From: Pseudomonadota bacterium
Lineage (GTDB): Bacteria; Pseudomonadota; Alphaproteobacteria; Sphingomonadales; Sphingomonadaceae
NCBI GenBank assembly: GCA_023433305.1
Contig: JAEZCZ010000138.1
Span: 1 to 37,940, forward strand
Direction of reading: 5' to 3'
Length of the DNA: 37,940 nt
The number at the start of each line of letters is the position of its first letter. Within the stretch, counting starts at the first letter, position 1. Shown one piece after another: positions 24,543 through 32,668 of this stretch. Below the pieces are notes generated by a model. It was not told the origin of the DNA, ran no database searches, and worked only from the letters and a program-made list of their open reading frames with translations. The position numbers and the translations under genes were made by a program.

Positions 24543-25976
24543 CTACGCGGCCGCGCGATCGTCGGCGGGCGAGTCCGCCTCTTCCACAAGTGCCGAATGC
24601 AACGCTCGCACCGCGGCGTCGAAATCTTCCCGCGCCACGATGAACTGGACGTCCACGTTCCGGATCTGGTGCTGCATGGCGATCATCGGGACGCCCGCGT
24701 CGTCGAGCGCCTGCAAGGCGCGGGGAACGAGGCCCCGCTCGGAGATGTCGCTGCCGATAGCTGCCACCATCGAAACCGGCTGGGCCGAAACCGCCGCGCC
24801 GGGGAATGCCTGTTCGAGATCGGCGACGAGAGCAGCGATGGCCGAAGGCGGACCGGTCAGGTAGTGTGTAATCGTATTGGCGTTGGAGGACTTGCTCACG
24901 ATCCACGCGCCGTGGCGTGCGAGCGCTTCCAGGATGCCGCTATCGTAGCCCTTCTCGCCGACCATATCCTGTTCGAAGAATTGCAGGGCGTGGAGGTCGC
25001 GAACGCCGGTGACGATTTCGACACGCGGTCGGTCCGAGACGTAATCGCCACAGATCAGCGTGCCTTCATCCTCTCGGTCGAAGGTATTACGTACGCTCAA
25101 GGGGATTCTTGCCTGCCGCAAGCCTCTCCCGGCGCGCGGATGGATCGCCTCCATGCCCAGATTGGCCAACTGGTCGGCTACGTCGTAGTTGGTGCGCCCG
25201 ATCTTGCGTGCGCGCGCGCCTACGAGCTTCGGATCGGCGCTCGAAAGGTGAAACTCCTTGTGAATGATCGCCCGGCGGGCTCCGGTAAGGACGGCGATGC
25301 GCGAGAACGTCATCTCGGAGTATCCGCGCGCATAGCGACGCACCATTCCGCCTTCGCAGCCGGCGTAACCCGTCACGATCGGGAGTTCGGAGGCGAGATC
25401 TACCGAGTCCAGTGCATCGCGAATGCGCTCATCCAGACTCATCTTGTCGTCCTCGCGCCACAGGGTCAGATCGATGAAGACGGCGTTGACCCCGCGATCG
25501 CGCAGCAACAACGCCGTCGAGTGAGCGCTGTGCGCCTCGCCGAACCCGGCGAGCATCTCGCGAACGGTGACGAGCTGATCCTTCAGGCTGAAGCGGCCGT
25601 GCGACCGCAAGCGGTCGAGATCGCACAGGCACGCGCGGAGTGAGGCAATGCGTTCTTCCACGAAGCAGTCGGCCTCTTCGCGGCTTTCGCGGCGAATGAA
25701 CATCTCGGCATTGCGCTCGCGCATGGCCTCCTGCACGCGGTCGAGCGCGTCGCCCCAGCGGCCTTCATTGCGCACGAACTGCGCGTAAACGCCGCCCTGT
25801 CCCGTCTTCTTGTGCTCCAAGAGGAGGTCAGTCATCCCAGCGTAGGCCGAAACCACGAAGATGCGGCCATAGAGCTCGGCGCCGCTTCGTCCCCCGATCA
25901 AGACGTTGTCGAACACGGTCGAAGTGGCAGCCATCGACGTACCACCGATCTTCTCCACGCTGTGGTCGCCGATCAT
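24543..25976 (-). CDS. ask: Aspartate kinase, ectoine type (Ask_Ect)
   Basis: A 477-residue kinase that makes aspartyl phosphate, the first step to L-aspartate semialdehyde for ectoine. The N-terminal SVEKIGGTSM is the kinase signature; TGYAGCEGG and RGYSEMTFSRIA follow; two ACT-like segments lie after residue 330 (VEIVTGVRDL, VSMVAAIGSDI). The Ask_Ect branch is specific to ectoine clusters and usually insensitive to lysine/threonine feedback. ATG 25976 overlaps the ectD stop (ATGA, 25973–25976) and gives the normal N-terminus; the frame opens earlier at 26024. Confidence 0.94.
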   Translation of the reverse strand: MIGDHSVEKIGGTSMAATSTVFDNVLIGGRSGAELYGRIFVVSAYAGMTDLLLEHKKTGQGGVYAQFVRNEGRWGDALDRVQEAMRERNAEMFIRRESREEADCFVEERIASLRACLCDLDRLRSHGRFSLKDQLVTVREMLAGFGEAHSAHSTALLLRDRGVNAVFIDLTLWREDDKMSLDERIRDALDSVDLASELPIVTGYAGCEGGMVRRYARGYSEMTFSRIAVLTGARRAIIHKEFHLSSADPKLVGARARKIGRTNYDVADQLANLGMEAIHPRAGRGLRQARIPLSVRNTFDREDEGTLICGDYVSDRPRVEIVTGVRDLHALQFFEQDMVGEKGYDSGILEALARHGAWIVSKSSNANTITHYLTGPPSAIAALVADLEQAFPGAAVSAQPVSMVAAIGSDISERGLVPRALQALDDAGVPMIAMQHQIRNVDVQFIVAREDFDAAVRALHSALVEEADSPADDRAAA

Positions 25977-26887
25977 GCCGCAGCTCTCGAAAGCAGAGTA
26001 TTGCTCGGCGTGATGGGCCGACACTTGCGGTCCGCGATAAAGGGTGGCCTTGGCTTGTCCGCGCCGAAAGGCTCCTGAAGGCGGTTCGACACCGCATTGA
26101 ACACCAGGAAGGCGTTGGCGCGCGGAAACGGGGTGATGTTGCCGTTAGAGCCGTGCATCGTGTTGCAATCGAACAGGATCACCGTTCCCGGCTTGCCAGT
26201 CGGGGCGACGATCCCGTGCTTGTGCGCGAGGATGGCGAGGCTCAGCTCATCCGGAACGCCATATTCCTGCTTTTTGAGCGACATCCGATAGTGGTCTTCG
26301 GGCGTCTCCCCGACGCAGGTCACATATGTGCGGTGAGAGCCCGGAATGACCATCAGCGGCCCGTTGTTGGGGGTGTTTTCCGCTAGCAGGATCGACATCG
26401 ACAAAGCGCGCATCCGCGGCATGCCGTCCTCAACATGCCAGGTCTCGAAATCCGAATGCCAGTAGAACTCCTTGCCCTTGAAGCCGGGTTTGTAGTTCAG
26501 CCGCGACTGGTGGATGTAGACGTCGTCGCCGAGCAGAAACGAGGCCAGCCCGGCGAGCCTTTTGTCGGCGGCCAGCCTTGCCATCAGCGCGCTCTGCTCG
26601 TGAATCGCGAAGATGGAGCGGACCTCGTCGCTTCCACGCTCGGTGATGATCGTGTCGCTGTCGAGCGATGAGGGATCGGCGAGCAGGCTTCGGGTCTCGT
26701 CCTGCAGCGCATCGAGCTCGGCGGAGTCAAATATGTTCTCAAGCACCAGGTAGCCCTCCCGATCGAAACTTTCGAGTTGCCTCTGGTCGAGCGGCGCGTC
26801 CTCGCGCCATGCGCCGTAAACGACAGGGTCTTGACGCGGCAGGAGTTCGGGCTGCGGGGCGCAGCGGGAGGGATAGATGTCGTGCAT
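25973..26887 (-). CDS. ectD: Ectoine hydroxylase
   Basis: A 304-residue Fe(II)/2-oxoglutarate dioxygenase that converts ectoine to 5-hydroxyectoine. The iron ligands are H144-x-D146 in FYWHSDFETW and H245 in CNTMHGSNGN. The EctD signature around them (KPGFKGKEFYWHSDFETWH) and the NNGPLMVIPGSH segment are intact. Length is normal. It lies 17 bases after ectC and overlaps ask by four bases, so hydroxyectoine should be made together with ectoine. Confidence 0.96.
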   Translation of the reverse strand: MHDIYPSRCAPQPELLPRQDPVVYGAWREDAPLDQRQLESFDREGYLVLENIFDSAELDALQDETRSLLADPSSLDSDTIITERGSDEVRSIFAIHEQSALMARLAADKRLAGLASFLLGDDVYIHQSRLNYKPGFKGKEFYWHSDFETWHVEDGMPRMRALSMSILLAENTPNNGPLMVIPGSHRTYVTCVGETPEDHYRMSLKKQEYGVPDELSLAILAHKHGIVAPTGKPGTVILFDCNTMHGSNGNITPFPRANAFLVFNAVSNRLQEPFGADKPRPPFIADRKCRPITPSNTLLSRAAA

Positions 26888-26904
26888 GGGACTCTCTTGT
26901 CGGG

Positions 26905-27315
26905 TCAGTCGGCGGGTTCGGGTTCGCGAGCCTTTTCCGGAGCCGGGTAGGCGCCGTTCTCGTCATGAACCTCGCGTCCGCTGACGGGGGGATTGAACAC
27001 ACAGGCCGTCAGGATGTCGGTCTCGGGCCGGACGATGTGCTTGTCGTTCTCATTGAGCGCATAAAGAACGCCGGGCCTCAGTTCGTGGGTTTCGCCGGTC
27101 GCGAGGTCCTCGATCGTACCGGTGCCCTTCAGCACCATCACGGCCTCGAGATGATGCTTGTAATGCATCCTGAGTTCGCTTCCGGCGCGCAGGGTGGTGA
27201 GATGGAACGAGAAGCCCATTCCGTCCTCGTCGAGCAGCAGTCGGGCACTTTCCCAGCCTTCCGACTTCACGTTGCGATCGCTTGCCCTGATTTCCTTGAG
27301 CTTGCGGATGATCAT
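26905..27315 (-). CDS. ectC: L-ectoine synthase
   Basis: A 136-residue cupin that closes N-γ-acetyl-diaminobutyrate to ectoine. MIIRKLKEI, the GFSFHLTTL strand, MHYKHHLEAVMVLKGTG with metal ligands, and YALNENDKH are family hallmarks. The upstream frame to 27537 is a shadow of ectB. AGGAG eight bases before ATG 27315 fixes the start. It lies 16 bases after ectB. Confidence 0.96.
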   Translation of the reverse strand: MIIRKLKEIRASDRNVKSEGWESARLLLDEDGMGFSFHLTTLRAGSELRMHYKHHLEAVMVLKGTGTIEDLATGETHELRPGVLYALNENDKHIVRPETDILTACVFNPPVSGREVHDENGAYPAPEKAREPEPAD

Positions 27316-27331
27316 GGTGTTTTCTCCTGGT

Positions 27332-28633
27332 TCAGGCGGCCACGCCGAGCGGCGGCGCCAATTCGTTGCGGATGGCGGCCTCGAGGATGTCGAGACCGGC
27401 GTTGAGCAGCGCATCGTCGATGACGAGAGGGGCGAGCACCTTGACGATTTCGTCGTGCGCGCCGCTGGTTTCGATGATGAGACCTTCCGCGAAGCACGCC
27501 GCGGTGATCGCCGCCGCTGTTTCGCCCGAGCCGACATCGATGCCGCGCATCATGCCCCGCCCGCGGGTGGAGAGTCCGTGGCTTTTCGCGATGCGAGCGA
27601 GGCGCGCGCCCAACAGGTTGCCGCGGCGAGCGATATCGCTCCTGAATTCATCGCTTACCCAGAAATGGCGCAGCGCCGCGGTCGCTGTAACGAAGGCGTG
27701 ATTGTTGCCTCGGAACGTGCCGTTATGTTCGCCGGGCGACCACACGTCGAGCTCCGGCCGGAACAGCGTGAGCGCGAAGGGCAGCCCCATGCCCGAGAGC
27801 GACTTCGCCAGCGTGACGATGTCGGGGGTGAAGCCCATTCCCTCGAAGCTGAAGAAGCCGCCGGTGCGGCCGCAGCCCGCCTGGATGTCGTCGACGATCA
27901 GCAAGGCGCCGTGCTTCTTGGCAATCGCCGCGATAGAGCGCAGCCATTGGGGAGAGGCAGCATTGAGGCCGCCTTCCCCCTGAACCGTTTCGACGAGAAT
28001 CGCTGCCGGAGCGTCGAGCCCGCTCGACGGGTCGGACAGCCGTTGGTCGAGCAATGCCGCCGTGTCGACGTCGGGGCCGTAGTAACCGTCGAACGGCTCG
28101 TGCGCGACGTGTGAGAGCGGCACCCCCGCGCCGCCGCGCTTGCCGGCATTGCCAGTGCAGGCCAGCGCGCCGAGGGTCATGCCGTGGAAGCCATTGGTGA
28201 AGGCGACGATCATCTCCCGCCCCGTCACCTTGCGCGCGAGCTTGATGGCCGCTTCCACGGCGTTGGTGCCCGTAGGTCCGGTGAACATGGCCCGGTAGTC
28301 CAGGCCACGCGGTCGAAGGATCACGTCCTCGAGCGCCTCGAGGAACTCCTCCTTGGCACGGGTGTGCAGGTCGAGGCCGTGGGCGATCCCGTCGTCGGCG
28401 ATGTAATCGAGCAGCGCCTGCTTCAGGACCGGATGGTTATGGCCGTAGTTGAGCGATGAACAGCCGGAGAGGAAATCGAGATAGCGCCCCCCCTCGTCGT
28501 CATGCAGCCAGACGTCTTCGGCGCGATGGAACTGCCGCGGGATCGAGCGAGAATAGCTGCGCACGGCCGACTCGCGGCGCTCGTAAATGGCGGTCTCGGG
28601 CGCAGCCGCGCTCGGCTGGGGAGAAAGGGTCAT
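27332..28633 (-). CDS. ectB: Diaminobutyrate–2-oxoglutarate transaminase
   Basis: A 433-residue PLP-dependent class III aminotransferase. It turns aspartate semialdehyde into L-2,4-diaminobutyrate with glutamate as donor. The N-terminal RSYSRSIPRQFHRAE, FLSGCSSLNYGHNHP and FTGPTGTNAVEAAIKLAR segments are characteristic of EctB; LLIVDDIQAGCGRTG and IVTLAKSLSG hold the PLP Asp and the Schiff-base Lys. Length is normal for the family. It lies 16 bases after ectA and 16 before ectC. Confidence 0.96.
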   Translation of the reverse strand: MTLSPQPSAAAPETAIYERRESAVRSYSRSIPRQFHRAEDVWLHDDEGGRYLDFLSGCSSLNYGHNHPVLKQALLDYIADDGIAHGLDLHTRAKEEFLEALEDVILRPRGLDYRAMFTGPTGTNAVEAAIKLARKVTGREMIVAFTNGFHGMTLGALACTGNAGKRGGAGVPLSHVAHEPFDGYYGPDVDTAALLDQRLSDPSSGLDAPAAILVETVQGEGGLNAASPQWLRSIAAIAKKHGALLIVDDIQAGCGRTGGFFSFEGMGFTPDIVTLAKSLSGMGLPFALTLFRPELDVWSPGEHNGTFRGNNHAFVTATAALRHFWVSDEFRSDIARRGNLLGARLARIAKSHGLSTRGRGMMRGIDVGSGETAAAITAACFAEGLIIETSGAHDEIVKVLAPLVIDDALLNAGLDILEAAIRNELAPPLGVAA

Positions 28634-28649
28634 GGGGATGGCTCCGTTT

Positions 28650-29186
28650 CTACTGGGGTGTTGCCGGAAGCGGCGCGATGCGCGCTTCCCATTCGGTTTC
28701 GTGAGCGCCGGCGAAATGCGCTTCGCGCTCGAAGCGCGGTGACTTGGTCAGGGTCGCGCCGTGGCGGCGCGCGAACGCCTCGAACAGCGCCCACGAGGCG
28801 CCGTTGTCCGCCGTAATAGTCGTGGTGAGGACCGATGCGCCTGCAGCGGCGGGCCGGGCGAGCAGCTCGTCGAGCATCCGCAGCGCAAGCCCTTCGCCGC
28901 GTGCTTCCGGTGCCACCGCAACTTGCCAGACGAAGAGGGCCTCAGGCGCGACGGGCGGGCGATAGGCCGAGATCCAGCCGGTCAACTCTCCTCCGCGCTC
29001 GGCCAGCACGCACGTCTCGCGGAAGTCGCTGCATTGCAGGAGGTTGCAATAGGCCGAATTGGTATCGAGCGGCGGCGAGGAATCGACGAGGCGGGTCACT
29101 CTGTGCGCGTCCGCCGCGTCCGGCTTACGGAATCGTGGAGCGGCCGAGGCATTTTCCGCTTGGTTGCGTAAGATCCCCTCCTTCAC
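28650..29186 (-). CDS. ectA: Diaminobutyrate acetyltransferase
   Basis: A 178-residue GNAT enzyme that acetylates diaminobutyrate with acetyl-CoA. The motif SSPPLDTNSAYCNLL is the EctA substrate region; VWQVAVAPEARGEGLALRML is the acetyl-CoA-binding loop, and TTITADNGASWALFEAFA is the conserved C-terminal segment. The start is uncertain: GTG 29186 is the only standard start before the domain, yet the strongest ribosome site, AAGGAGGGG (29175–29183), lies just inside it, right before an ATC codon. It is the first gene of the operon. Confidence 0.94.
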   Translation of the reverse strand: MKEGILRNQAENASAAPRFRKPDAADAHRVTRLVDSSPPLDTNSAYCNLLQCSDFRETCVLAERGGELTGWISAYRPPVAPEALFVWQVAVAPEARGEGLALRMLDELLARPAAAGASVLTTTITADNGASWALFEAFARRHGATLTKSPRFEREAHFAGAHETEWEARIAPLPATPQ

Positions 29187-29269
29187 CGAACCCGGCGAAC
29201 GTCGATTTAATTCTGAAATTGAAATAATCTATTCCCTGAATCGTCTTTCTGGCGTGATCGGATGAGCGC

Positions 29270-29299
29270 AGTATCTAAAGCTTCCCAGGGAGATTTCAA
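29270..29299 (-). promoter_or_regulatory. Possible promoter of the ect operon
   Basis: On the minus strand TTGAAA (29294–29299) is followed after 18 bases by GATACT (29270–29275), matching five of six and four of six consensus bases. Transcription would begin near 29263 and leave a leader of about 75 bases before ectA. AT-rich DNA downstream (29205–29235) could hold another start. Position is plausible; strength is not. Confidence 0.3.
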
Positions 29300-29352
29300 C
29301 CGGCAGAGCCCATGCCCGGTGCGGAATTCCTTCCGAGAAGCCTTATATACCC

Positions 29353-29365
29353 TTCGAGTATCGAA
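29353..29365. promoter_or_regulatory. Palindrome TTCGA-GTA-TCGAA, possible EctR operator
   Basis: A perfect 5-bp inverted repeat with a 3-base spacer in the ectA–ectR intergenic region, 52 bases before the ectR start, next to a TTATATA stretch (29343–29349). MarR proteins bind short palindromes close to their own promoters. No second copy is seen near ectA, so it may serve autoregulation of ectR. Confidence 0.35.
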
Positions 29366-29416
29366 CAAGTTTTTTGCTGGCTTGGCGGAGAGGCTCCCGA
29401 GGGCTAGCCAAGGACG

Positions 29417-29905
29417 GTGGATCAAGATCTAACCATCGCCGCCCTGCGAGCCTTGCGGCGAATCTTGCGCGCGTCCGAAGTGGGCAACCGGCAGCTCGCC
29501 GCAGCGACGGGTCTCACTCCCTCGCAATTGCTCGTCCTGCAGGAGATCGGCGAGCGCGGCGACACGACGCCGACCGAGCTCTCGGCGGCGCTCCACTTTT
29601 CCCAAGCGACGATTACCAACATCGTCGACCGGCTCGAAGCCGGCGGGCTCGTCGGCCGCCAGCGCGGTGAACATGACAAACGCCGCGTCTACCTGACCGC
29701 CACCGAAGCCGGCGCAAACACCGTGCGGACCGCTCCCGACATGCTCCAGGCACGCTTCACCGAGAATTTCGCCTCGTTGGCAGAATGGGAACAGGCGATG
29801 ATCCTGGCCGGGCTTGAACGCCTCGCCGACATTCTCGGAGTAGCCCTAAGCGACGCCGCCCCCTTGCTGGATTCAGGGGCGATCGACCGGGCACCTCAAA
29901 GTTAG
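29417..29905 (+). CDS. ectR: MarR-family regulator of ectoine genes (EctR)
   Basis: A 162-residue winged-helix protein. Residues 35–105 carry the MarR domain: LTPSQLLVLQEIGERGDTTPTEL, then the recognition helix ATITNIVDRLEAGGLVGRQRGEHDKRR with the wing DKRRVYLT. Flanking helices form the dimer interface. Divergent orientation from ectA with 230 bases between starts is typical of EctR, which represses ect genes when osmolarity is low. The start is GTG 29417; AAGGA precedes it closely. No ligand is evident. Confidence 0.88.
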   Translation: MDQDLTIAALRALRRILRASEVGNRQLAAATGLTPSQLLVLQEIGERGDTTPTELSAALHFSQATITNIVDRLEAGGLVGRQRGEHDKRRVYLTATEAGANTVRTAPDMLQARFTENFASLAEWEQAMILAGLERLADILGVALSDAAPLLDSGAIDRAPQS

Positions 29906-30090
29906 CGAAATGCCGCAAGCAGCTGAGATTCGCGAAGGTTGAAACGCTGCAATCGGCTCATCGACGCGCTGCCGCTCGCCGGCTCGCCACTCAAAAGCTG
30001 ACCAGCAATAATCCGGCAATTACCATTTGCTCGCACCTTCATCCTGTCGGGTGAAGGCGAAAACGGCGGATGTCTGTCTCTTTTGCGGAA

Positions 30091-30167
<77 letters not shown>

Positions 30168-30225
30168 CCGAAACGGTGCCACGGGGCCGGCGGCGGTTAG
30201 CAATACGCGGGGGCTGCGCCAAGCG

Positions 30226-31422
30226 TTAATCAGGCCAGCCGCTTTCGAGAAAGCGCAGTGCGCAGCCGGCGAGGATGGCGGCGCCGCGCGGAAGAGCCGC
30301 CTCGTCGACTTCCATGCGGCTCGAGTGGATGCCGCTGCGGTTCGCCCAGTCGCTGCCTTCGGGGGCCACACCGAGGAAGGCCATCGCTCCGGGGACCTTT
30401 TCGAGCACGTAGGAGAAGTCCTCGGCTCCCATGATCGGAACGGGCATCCGTTCGAAGCTGCCGCCGGGTAGGGTTTGTGCGAGCTGTTCAAACAGGTCGA
30501 TCGCGCGCGGATCGTTAATCGTGGGGGGGAAGCCCGGGGTGACGCTGACCTCGGCGGCGCACTCGTGCGCAGCGGCGATGCCTTCGGCGAGGCGGCGCAA
30601 GTCGGACTGGACGGCCTCGCGCCTCTCCGGAGAAAGCGAGCGGATCGTGCCGGTCAGCTTGGCCCGGTCGGGAATGATGTTGTGCGCGCTGCCGGCGTCG
30701 ATCTGAGCGACCGTGACGACGAGGGCTTCCGTCGCCTCGTAGCGACGTGTCACCAGCGTCTGGATCGCCGTCACGATCTCGCAGGCGACGGGCACTGGGT
30801 CGCGCGCATAGTGCGGCATCGAAGCGTGTCCGCCCCGGCCTTCGATGACGATCTCGAGCTTGTCGGCCGCGGCCAGGAGCGCGCCCGGCCGGCTCGCCAG
30901 CACGCCGTGCTTGTAATTCGGCATCACGTGCAACGCGAAGGCCGCGTCGGGCAGCGGATCGAGCAGCCCGTCCTCGATCATGTGCCGCGCCCCGTGGAAC
31001 CCTTCCTCGCCCGGCTGGAACATGAAGCGGACTTCGCCCGCGAGCGCGTCGCGTTGTTCGGCGAGGATCCGGGCGGCGCCCGCGAGCATGGCGGTGTGCG
31101 TGTCGTGCCCGCAAGCGTGCATGCGGCCCGGAATGGTAGAGGCGAAGTCGAGTCCCGTCTCCTCGGGCATCGGCAGTGCGTCCATGTCGCCGCGCAGCAG
31201 CACAGACGGGCCCTGGCGCGCGCCCTTGAGCGTCGCCACCGCCCCCGTGCACGAGGTTCCCTCGCGCCATTCGAGCGGCAAGGCCGCGAGGTCGGCGCGC
31301 ACCTTGGCGAGCGTGAGCGGGGTCTCGAGACCGAGTTCGGGCTCGGCGTGAATCGCCCGGCGCAGGGCGACGATTTCGGGCGCGAGGTCTAGCGCTTTTT
31401 CGAGAAGACGATCGACCAGCAT
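30226..31422 (-). CDS. M20 family amidohydrolase (hippurate hydrolase-like)
   Basis: A 398-residue metallopeptidase of the M20D group, which hydrolyses N-acyl amino acids. Metal and catalytic motifs are MHACGHDTHTAM, QPGEEGFHGARHM with the catalytic Glu, a dimerisation region with GRGGHASMPHYARDPV, and the late PIMGAEDFSY. Length fits the family. AAGG seven bases before ATG 31422 supports the start. The true substrate (hippurate, indole-acyl, N-acetyl amino acid) cannot be told. It stands alone between tRNA-Arg and the divergent lipid kinase. Confidence 0.88.
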   Translation of the reverse strand: MLVDRLLEKALDLAPEIVALRRAIHAEPELGLETPLTLAKVRADLAALPLEWREGTSCTGAVATLKGARQGPSVLLRGDMDALPMPEETGLDFASTIPGRMHACGHDTHTAMLAGAARILAEQRDALAGEVRFMFQPGEEGFHGARHMIEDGLLDPLPDAAFALHVMPNYKHGVLASRPGALLAAADKLEIVIEGRGGHASMPHYARDPVPVACEIVTAIQTLVTRRYEATEALVVTVAQIDAGSAHNIIPDRAKLTGTIRSLSPERREAVQSDLRRLAEGIAAAHECAAEVSVTPGFPPTINDPRAIDLFEQLAQTLPGGSFERMPVPIMGAEDFSYVLEKVPGAMAFLGVAPEGSDWANRSGIHSSRMEVDEAALPRGAAILAGCALRFLESGWPD

Positions 31423-31639
31423 GGAGTGACCTTAGCGCGACGGCTGCCGTGGTTCCAGCGCCGCCCGGCGCGAGCGCCCTTGTCATGCCCCTTCGCCGCC
31501 TCCATCTAGCCCTCGGCCATGCGACGCGGGACGCGGCCATTGACCGTGCGCAATGCTAGTGTGGCCGGTCGGCGACACTGTTTGGATTTTCGCGAAGAAC
31601 CGTAGTATCTTAGGGATGCGGGAGTTTAAGGCGCCGACC

Positions 31640-32668
31640 ATGCATGGGACCGTCCATTTGTTCGACCGCTTGCCGCAGGTCACGCGGCCCGCCGTCGATC
31701 CGCCGAGCGGCGCCGCGGCCCCCGTGCGCCAAGTCCCGCTGATCGGCGTGATCCGCAACCCGCGCAGCCACCGCGATCCCGGCGAGCCGCTTGCGTGGAG
31801 CGGGCGGGCGACCTTGCTGGTCGAGACCCCGCGCCAGCGCGACGAGCTCCAGGGTATCCTCGCCCGCTTCGCGGACCGGCGGGTCGATTACATCGTCGTG
31901 TCAGGCGGCGACGGCACGGTGCGCGACGTGCTCACTTGCGGCGCGAGCTATTTCGGAGAATCCTGGCCGCCGCTGATCATCGTTCCCAACGGCAAGACCA
32001 ACGCGCTCGCGATCGATCTCGGCCTGCCCGCGCGCTGGACGCTCGAGGACGCGCTCGACGCCGCCATGGCTGGGCGCATCGAGCAGCGCCGGCCGCTTGT
32101 CGTGGCGCAGCGCGACAATGCGGATGCGCGCGTGCAGGGTTTCGTGTTCGGCGCGGGAGCCTATTCGGCGGCGATCCAACTCGGCCAGCGCGCCCACGCC
32201 AAGGGTGCCTTCAACAACGTCGCGGTCGGCGTCACCGCCGTCTGGGCGCTGCTGCAGACGCTGTTCGGTTCGGTGGGCAACGTTTGGCGGCGCGGCACCG
32301 CCATGCGCCTGTGGGATCGCAACGGCCGCGAGCTCCCGCATAGCGGCTACGGCCGTCGCGACGAACGCCACCTCATCTTCGCCTCCACGCTAACCCGCTT
32401 CCCTGCCGGAATGCGCCCCTTCGGCCATTCGGAAACCAGCCTCCAGGCTGCGGTGATCGACAAGGCCCATCGCGGCCTCCTGTTGCGCTTGCCACTCATC
32501 TTTCGGGGGCTGGTCAGCCCGAAGATGCGTCGCTTCGGATACCAGGTCGCCGACGCCGAAGATCTCAAGATCGACATCGCCGACCGGTTCATCCTCGATG
32601 GCGAGGCTTTCCCCGCAGGCCGCTACCGGCTTTCGCTCGGTCCCAAGCTGCGCTTCGTCGTCCCGTGA
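31640..32668 (+). CDS. Diacylglycerol/lipid kinase family protein
   Basis: A 342-residue kinase of the DAGK_cat/LCB5 superfamily. IGVIRNPRSHRD opens the domain, YIVVSGGDGTVRDVL is the nucleotide-binding GGDGT motif and LIIVPNGKTNALAIDLGLP the next conserved segment. It should phosphorylate diacylglycerol or a related lipid using ATP at the inner membrane face. The frame is open from 31553; ATG 31640 with AAGG upstream, or ATG 31616, is likely. Its TGA overlaps the GTG of the next gene (GTGA, 32665–32668), so product and partner are probably linked. Confidence 0.85.
   Translation: MHGTVHLFDRLPQVTRPAVDPPSGAAAPVRQVPLIGVIRNPRSHRDPGEPLAWSGRATLLVETPRQRDELQGILARFADRRVDYIVVSGGDGTVRDVLTCGASYFGESWPPLIIVPNGKTNALAIDLGLPARWTLEDALDAAMAGRIEQRRPLVVAQRDNADARVQGFVFGAGAYSAAIQLGQRAHAKGAFNNVAVGVTAVWALLQTLFGSVGNVWRRGTAMRLWDRNGRELPHSGYGRRDERHLIFASTLTRFPAGMRPFGHSETSLQAAVIDKAHRGLLLRLPLIFRGLVSPKMRRFGYQVADAEDLKIDIADRFILDGEAFPAGRYRLSLGPKLRFVVP

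Noticed and set aside
14790..29905. The ectoine operon as part of the integrative element
   Set aside because: The copied tRNA end at 20424 lies before the operon, and the ect genes have the high GC of the core. A larger, older island up to tRNA-Arg cannot be excluded, but no repeat of the tRNA-Arg end was noticed.
30036..30057. Inverted repeat CCTTCA…TGAAGG as a tRNA-Arg terminator
   Set aside because: The stem is only six base pairs with a 10-base loop and no T tract follows on either strand.
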